A program made the translations under genes and the position numbers. Below are positions 6,715-10,181 of a stretch of DNA of 10,181 nucleotides, one piece after another (within the stretch, counting starts at the first letter, position 1; each line of letters begins with the position of its first letter). A model generated the notes under the pieces. It had not been told where the DNA came from, ran no database searches, and saw nothing but the letters and a program-made list of their open reading frames with translations. Where the stretch lies: NCBI GenBank assembly GCA_018067265.1, contig JAGPUY010000383.1:1-10181 (forward strand). Direction: 5' to 3'. Source of the DNA: Oceanihabitans sp. (GTDB lineage Bacteria; Bacteroidota; Bacteroidia; Flavobacteriales; Flavobacteriaceae).

Positions 6715-8523
6715 ATGGAAACAACTGAAAAAGACATCTTAAGAGGTGGTCAATTCTTAGTAAAAGAAACAAAATGCGAAGACGTGTTTACTCCTGAAGA
6801 TTTTTCAGAAGAACAAACGATGATGAAGGAATCTGTAATGGAATTCAACGATCGTGAAATCATCCCTTATAAAGCACGTTTTGAAGCTAAAGATTATGCA
6901 TTAACCGAAGAGGTTATGCGTAAAGCTGGAGACATGGGCTTTTTAAGTGTAGCTGTTCCTGAAGCTTATGGCGGAATGGGAATGGGATTTGTTTCTACAG
7001 TATTAACTTGTGATTATATTTCAAGTGGAACTGGTTCTTTTAGTACTGCTTTTGGTGCACATACAGGAATTGGTACGATGCCAATTACATTATATGGTAC
7101 AGAAGAACAAAAACAAAAATACGTACCAAAATTAGCGTCTGGTGAGTGGTTTGGAGCTTACTGTTTAACAGAACCTGGAGCAGGATCGGATGCAAATTCT
7201 GGTAAAACAACTGCGGAACTTTCTGCGGATGGAAAATCGTATAAGATTAACGGACAAAAAATGTGGATCTCCAATGCAGGTTTCTGTAGTTTGATGATTG
7301 TTTTTGCTCGTATTGAAGGTGATAAAAATATTACTGGTTTCATCGTAGAATATAATGGCGATACACCAAATGGAATTACTTTAGGGGAAGAAGAACACAA
7401 ATTAGGTATTCGTGCTTCATCTACACGTCAAGTTTTCTTTAACGATTGTGTTGTTCCTGCAGAAAACATGTTAGCTGGTCGTGGCGAAGGTTTCAAAATC
7501 GCTATGAACGCACTTAACGTTGGACGTATTAAATTAGCTGCTGCTTGTTTAGATTCACAACGTCGTGTACTATCGATCGCTGTAAATTATGCTAATGAGC
7601 GTAAACAGTTTAAAACAAGAATTTCAGACTTTGGTGCTATTAAAACCAAAATAGCAGAAATGGCTGCCAGTGCTTATGCTGGTGAATCTGCAACCTATAG
7701 AGCTGCTAAAAATATTGAAGACAGAATCGCGATGCGCGAAGCTGCTGGAAATACACATCAAGAAGCAGAATTAAAAGGTGTTGAAGAATATGCTATTGAA
7801 TGTTCTATCTTAAAAGTTGCTGTATCCGAAGATGTACAAAATTGTGCAGATGAAGGTATTCAAATTTTTGGTGGAATGGGATTCTCTGAAGAAACGCCTA
7901 TGGAGTCGGCTTGGAGAGATGCTAGAATCGCACGTATTTACGAAGGTACTAACGAAATTAACAGAATGCTTTCTGTTGGTATGCTAGTAAAAAAGGCAAT
8001 GAAAGGTCATGTAGATTTATTAGGTCCTGCTTCTAAAGTACAAGAAGAACTAATGGGAATTCCTTCTTTTGAAACTCCGGATTACTCAGAGTTATTTTCA
8101 GAAGAAAAAGAAATGATTAAAAAGTTGAAAAAGACTTTCTTAATGGTTGCTGGTGGAGCGGTTCAAAAATACGGACAAAACTTAGAAGATCACCAACAAT
8201 TATTAATTGCAGCTGCAGATATCTTAATTGAAATCTATATGGCAGAATCTGCAATTTTAAGAACAGAGAAAAATGTGAAGCGTACTAGCGAAAAAGAGCA
8301 ATCTGCTCAAATCGCAATGGCGAAATTATATTTATATCACGCTGTAGATATCGTAGAAGAAAAAGGAAAAGAAAGTATTATTTCTTTTGCGGAAGGAGAC
8401 GAACAACGTATGATGTTAATGGGACTTAAACGTTTTACAAAATATGCAAACTATCCAGATATCGTAGATTTACGTATCGAGATTGCTGAAAAAGTAAAAG
8501 CAGAGAATAAATACTGCTTCTAA
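6715..8523 (+). CDS. fadE: Acyl-CoA dehydrogenase, VLCAD/FadE-like
   Basis: This 602-residue FAD enzyme would carry out the first oxidation of beta-oxidation, acyl-CoA to trans-2-enoyl-CoA, passing electrons to electron-transfer flavoprotein. The family signature CLTEPGAGSD is at residues 150-159, KMWISNAG follows, RKQFKTRISDFGAIKTKIAEMA marks the C-terminal helical FAD domain, and the catalytic base is Glu410 in RIYEGTNEI. About 190 residues after that form the extra C-terminal region typical of very-long-chain type dehydrogenases; short- and medium-chain members are only about 380 long. The N-terminal GGQFLVKE and VFTPEDFSEEQ segments resemble Bacillus FadE (YusJ), as does the length. It is not the large E. 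coli FadE type. It is last in the operon, followed 20 nt later by a terminator. Its leader contains the right end of the inserted cassette. Confidence 0.94.
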   Translation: METTEKDILRGGQFLVKETKCEDVFTPEDFSEEQTMMKESVMEFNDREIIPYKARFEAKDYALTEEVMRKAGDMGFLSVAVPEAYGGMGMGFVSTVLTCDYISSGTGSFSTAFGAHTGIGTMPITLYGTEEQKQKYVPKLASGEWFGAYCLTEPGAGSDANSGKTTAELSADGKSYKINGQKMWISNAGFCSLMIVFARIEGDKNITGFIVEYNGDTPNGITLGEEEHKLGIRASSTRQVFFNDCVVPAENMLAGRGEGFKIAMNALNVGRIKLAAACLDSQRRVLSIAVNYANERKQFKTRISDFGAIKTKIAEMAASAYAGESATYRAAKNIEDRIAMREAAGNTHQEAELKGVEEYAIECSILKVAVSEDVQNCADEGIQIFGGMGFSEETPMESAWRDARIARIYEGTNEINRMLSVGMLVKKAMKGHVDLLGPASKVQEELMGIPSFETPDYSELFSEEKEMIKKLKKTFLMVAGGAVQKYGQNLEDHQQLLIAAADILIEIYMAESAILRTEKNVKRTSEKEQSAQIAMAKLYLYHAVDIVEEKGKESIISFAEGDEQRMMLMGLKRFTKYANYPDIVDLRIEIAEKVKAENKYCF

Positions 8524-8543
8524 TTATTTAAGACTAATTAGAG

Positions 8544-8575
8544 AAAAGCCACTTCAAATTGAAGTGGCTTTTTTT
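8544..8575 (+). terminator. Rho-independent terminator of the fadNAE operon
   Basis: A perfect 12-bp stem pairs AAAAGCCACTTC (8544-8555) with 8561-8572 around the loop AAATT, and the right arm runs into a T tract through 8575. It lies 20 nt after the fadE stop codon and marks the end of the operon. The peptidase gene that follows would need its own promoter or read-through. Confidence 0.92.
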
Positions 8576-8606
8576 ATTTTCATTATTTTAGAGAAAAATT
8601 AAACGC

Positions 8607-10181
8607 ATGAAAAATCTATTAATCGTAATCACTTGTTTTGTAGCAACTTCTTGTTTATCTCAAAAAAAAGATGGCTTGTTTAAATCTAAAAACAACTTTA
8701 CAAAACAAGACACTTTAAGAGGAAGCATCACTCCAGAAAGAGAATGGTGGGATTTAACCTATTACCATTTAGATATAAAAGTAAATCCAGACGAAAAAAC
8801 TATTGGCGGGAAAAACACCATTCAATATACCGTTTTAAAAGAAAATAATATCCTACAAGTAGATTTACAATCGCCTTTAAAAATCACTAAAGTAACGCAA
8901 AACGATGAAGAGTTAGACGTTAGGCATGTTGGAAACGCGCATTTTGTAACCTTAAAAAAGAAACAAAATATTGGCGATGTAAATGCTATTGACGTGTACT
9001 ATGAAGGCGCTCCTAAAGAAGCCGTTCGTGCGCCTTGGGATGGCGGTTTTTCTTGGAAAAAAGACAATAATGGAAAACATTTTGTAGCTACTTCATGCCA
9101 AGGATTAGGTGCTAGCGTTTGGTGGCCAAATAAAGACCACATGTATGACGAGGTAGATAGTATGGATATTAGCATAACCATTCCTAAAGATTTAATGAAT
9201 GTATCTAACGGAAGATTAAAAAGTATTGTAAAAAATAACGATGAAACCATTACTACAAATTGGTTTGTAGCAAACCCAATTAATAACTATGGCGTAAATG
9301 TAAACATTGGAGATTATGTGCATTTTTCGGAAGTATATCCTGGGGAAAAAGGAGATCTAGACATGAACTACTACGTACTACGTGATAATCTTGAAAAAGC
9401 AAAAGAGCATTTTAAAGATGCACCGAAAATGATGAAAGCTTTTGAGCATTGGTTTGGTCCTTATCCTTTTTATGAAGATGGTTACAAATTAGTAGAAGTG
9501 CCATATTTAGGGATGGAACACCAAAGTTCTGTAACCTACGGAAACCAATATAAAAAAGGATATTTAGGTAGAGATGTTTCTGGAACTGGTGAAGGACTAA
9601 AATTCGATTTTATTATCATTCACGAATCTGGTCACGAATGGTTCGCTAATAATATTACAGATAAAGACATTGCTGACATGTGGATTCATGAAAGCTTTAC
9701 GAATTACTCTGAAAATCTATTTTTGGACTATTATTATGGAAAAGAATCTTCTGCGAAATATGTTATAGGAACACGTAAAGGGATTAGAAATGACAAACCA
9801 ATAATTGGTACCTATAATGTGAACCATGAAGGTTCTGGAGATATGTACAACAAAGGTGGAAACATGCTACATACCTTACGCCAACTTATTGAAGACGATG
9901 AGAAATGGCGACAAATTCTTCGTGGATTAAACAAAACATTCTACCATCAAACGGTTACTACACAACAAGTCGAAAATTATATTAGTGCGCAATCTGGAAT
10001 AGATTTAACCGCATTTTTCAATCAATATTTAAGAGACACTAGAGTTCCTACCTTAGAATATGAAATTAAAAATAACCAACTAAAATATAGATGGACAAAT
10101 ATTGTTGCAGATTTTGATATGCCTATTCAAGTAACTATGGATAATAAAAAACAATGGATTTTCCCAAATAGCGAATGGAAA
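8607..10181 (+). CDS. M1-family zinc metallopeptidase (aminopeptidase-like), 3' end cut off
   Basis: The frame stays open from the ATG at 8607 to the window edge (525 codons), so the C-terminus is missing. The N-terminus MKNLLIVITCFVATSC is a signal peptide; the ATSC sequence at residues 13-16 could be a lipobox, making Cys16 the lipid anchor, but it is not a strong one. The M1 N-terminal beta domain follows (WDLTYYHLDIKV). The zinc site is HESGH (339-343), an HExxH motif, with the third ligand Glu362 exactly 18 residues later in WIHESFTNY. The YNKGG segment further on matches the conserved YxKG region. The usual GxMEN exopeptidase motif reads GMEHQS (302-307). It probably trims peptides outside the inner membrane for nutrition. 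It stands outside the fad operon, behind the terminator, and has no visible functional link to it. Confidence 0.9.
   Translation, partial: MKNLLIVITCFVATSCLSQKKDGLFKSKNNFTKQDTLRGSITPEREWWDLTYYHLDIKVNPDEKTIGGKNTIQYTVLKENNILQVDLQSPLKITKVTQNDEELDVRHVGNAHFVTLKKKQNIGDVNAIDVYYEGAPKEAVRAPWDGGFSWKKDNNGKHFVATSCQGLGASVWWPNKDHMYDEVDSMDISITIPKDLMNVSNGRLKSIVKNNDETITTNWFVANPINNYGVNVNIGDYVHFSEVYPGEKGDLDMNYYVLRDNLEKAKEHFKDAPKMMKAFEHWFGPYPFYEDGYKLVEVPYLGMEHQSSVTYGNQYKKGYLGRDVSGTGEGLKFDFIIIHESGHEWFANNITDKDIADMWIHESFTNYSENLFLDYYYGKESSAKYVIGTRKGIRNDKPIIGTYNVNHEGSGDMYNKGGNMLHTLRQLIEDDEKWRQILRGLNKTFYHQTVTTQQVENYISAQSGIDLTAFFNQYLRDTRVPTLEYEIKNNQLKYRWTNIVADFDMPIQVTMDNKKQWIFPNSEWK

Noticed and set aside
8531..8548. 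A third copy of the inverted-repeat arm after fadE, where ATTAGAGAAAA resembles part of the arm complement of 5042-5072.
   Set aside because: Only about 11 low-complexity bases match, there is no opposing arm, and the sequence merges into the operon terminator.
8584..8591. TATTTTAG as a promoter box for the M1 peptidase gene.
   Set aside because: It differs from TAnnTTTG, has no -33 element, and would leave an implausibly short leader. The peptidase promoter was not located.

Overview
The window looks like chromosome from a marine-type flavobacterium (Bacteroidota, probably Flavobacteriaceae). The DNA is AT-rich, leaders before start codons are A-rich with little Shine-Dalgarno signal, promoter candidates follow the Bacteroidota TAnnTTTG pattern, and the gene families match that group. 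Species cannot be named from this sequence alone. All seven genes lie on the + strand.

Layout: (1) 1-227 is intergenic, with a strong rho-independent terminator (131-162) for a gene off the left edge and a plausible promoter just before 228. (2) 228-2000 encodes a long-chain acyl-CoA synthetase, closed by its own terminator. (3) 2113-8523 is a beta-oxidation operon: a MarR-family regulator, then a two-domain 3-hydroxyacyl-CoA dehydrogenase/enoyl-CoA hydratase (FadN type), a 3-ketoacyl-CoA thiolase (FadA), a small four-helix-bundle protein, and a VLCAD-like acyl-CoA dehydrogenase (FadE). It ends in a strong terminator at 8544-8575. (4) 8607 to the right edge is a secreted or lipid-anchored M1-family zinc metallopeptidase, cut off by the window end.

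How the genes work together: the synthetase makes acyl-CoA, FadE makes the trans-2-enoyl-CoA, FadN hydrates and oxidises it, and FadA releases acetyl-CoA. The order fadN-fadA-fadE and the protein sizes parallel the Bacillus subtilis fadNAE operon. Here a MarR protein heads the operon, and a palindrome in its promoter suggests autoregulation.

The most unusual part is inside the operon. The four-helix-bundle gene, a relative of proteins encoded in 23S rRNA intervening sequences, sits as the loop of a long imperfect inverted repeat between fadA and fadE. A related, gene-less inverted repeat sits between fadN and fadA. Both begin at the stop codon of the preceding gene, and both are bracketed by short direct repeats that include that stop codon. 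This looks like two insertions of an intervening-sequence-like element, one full and one minimal, outside rRNA and without breaking any gene.
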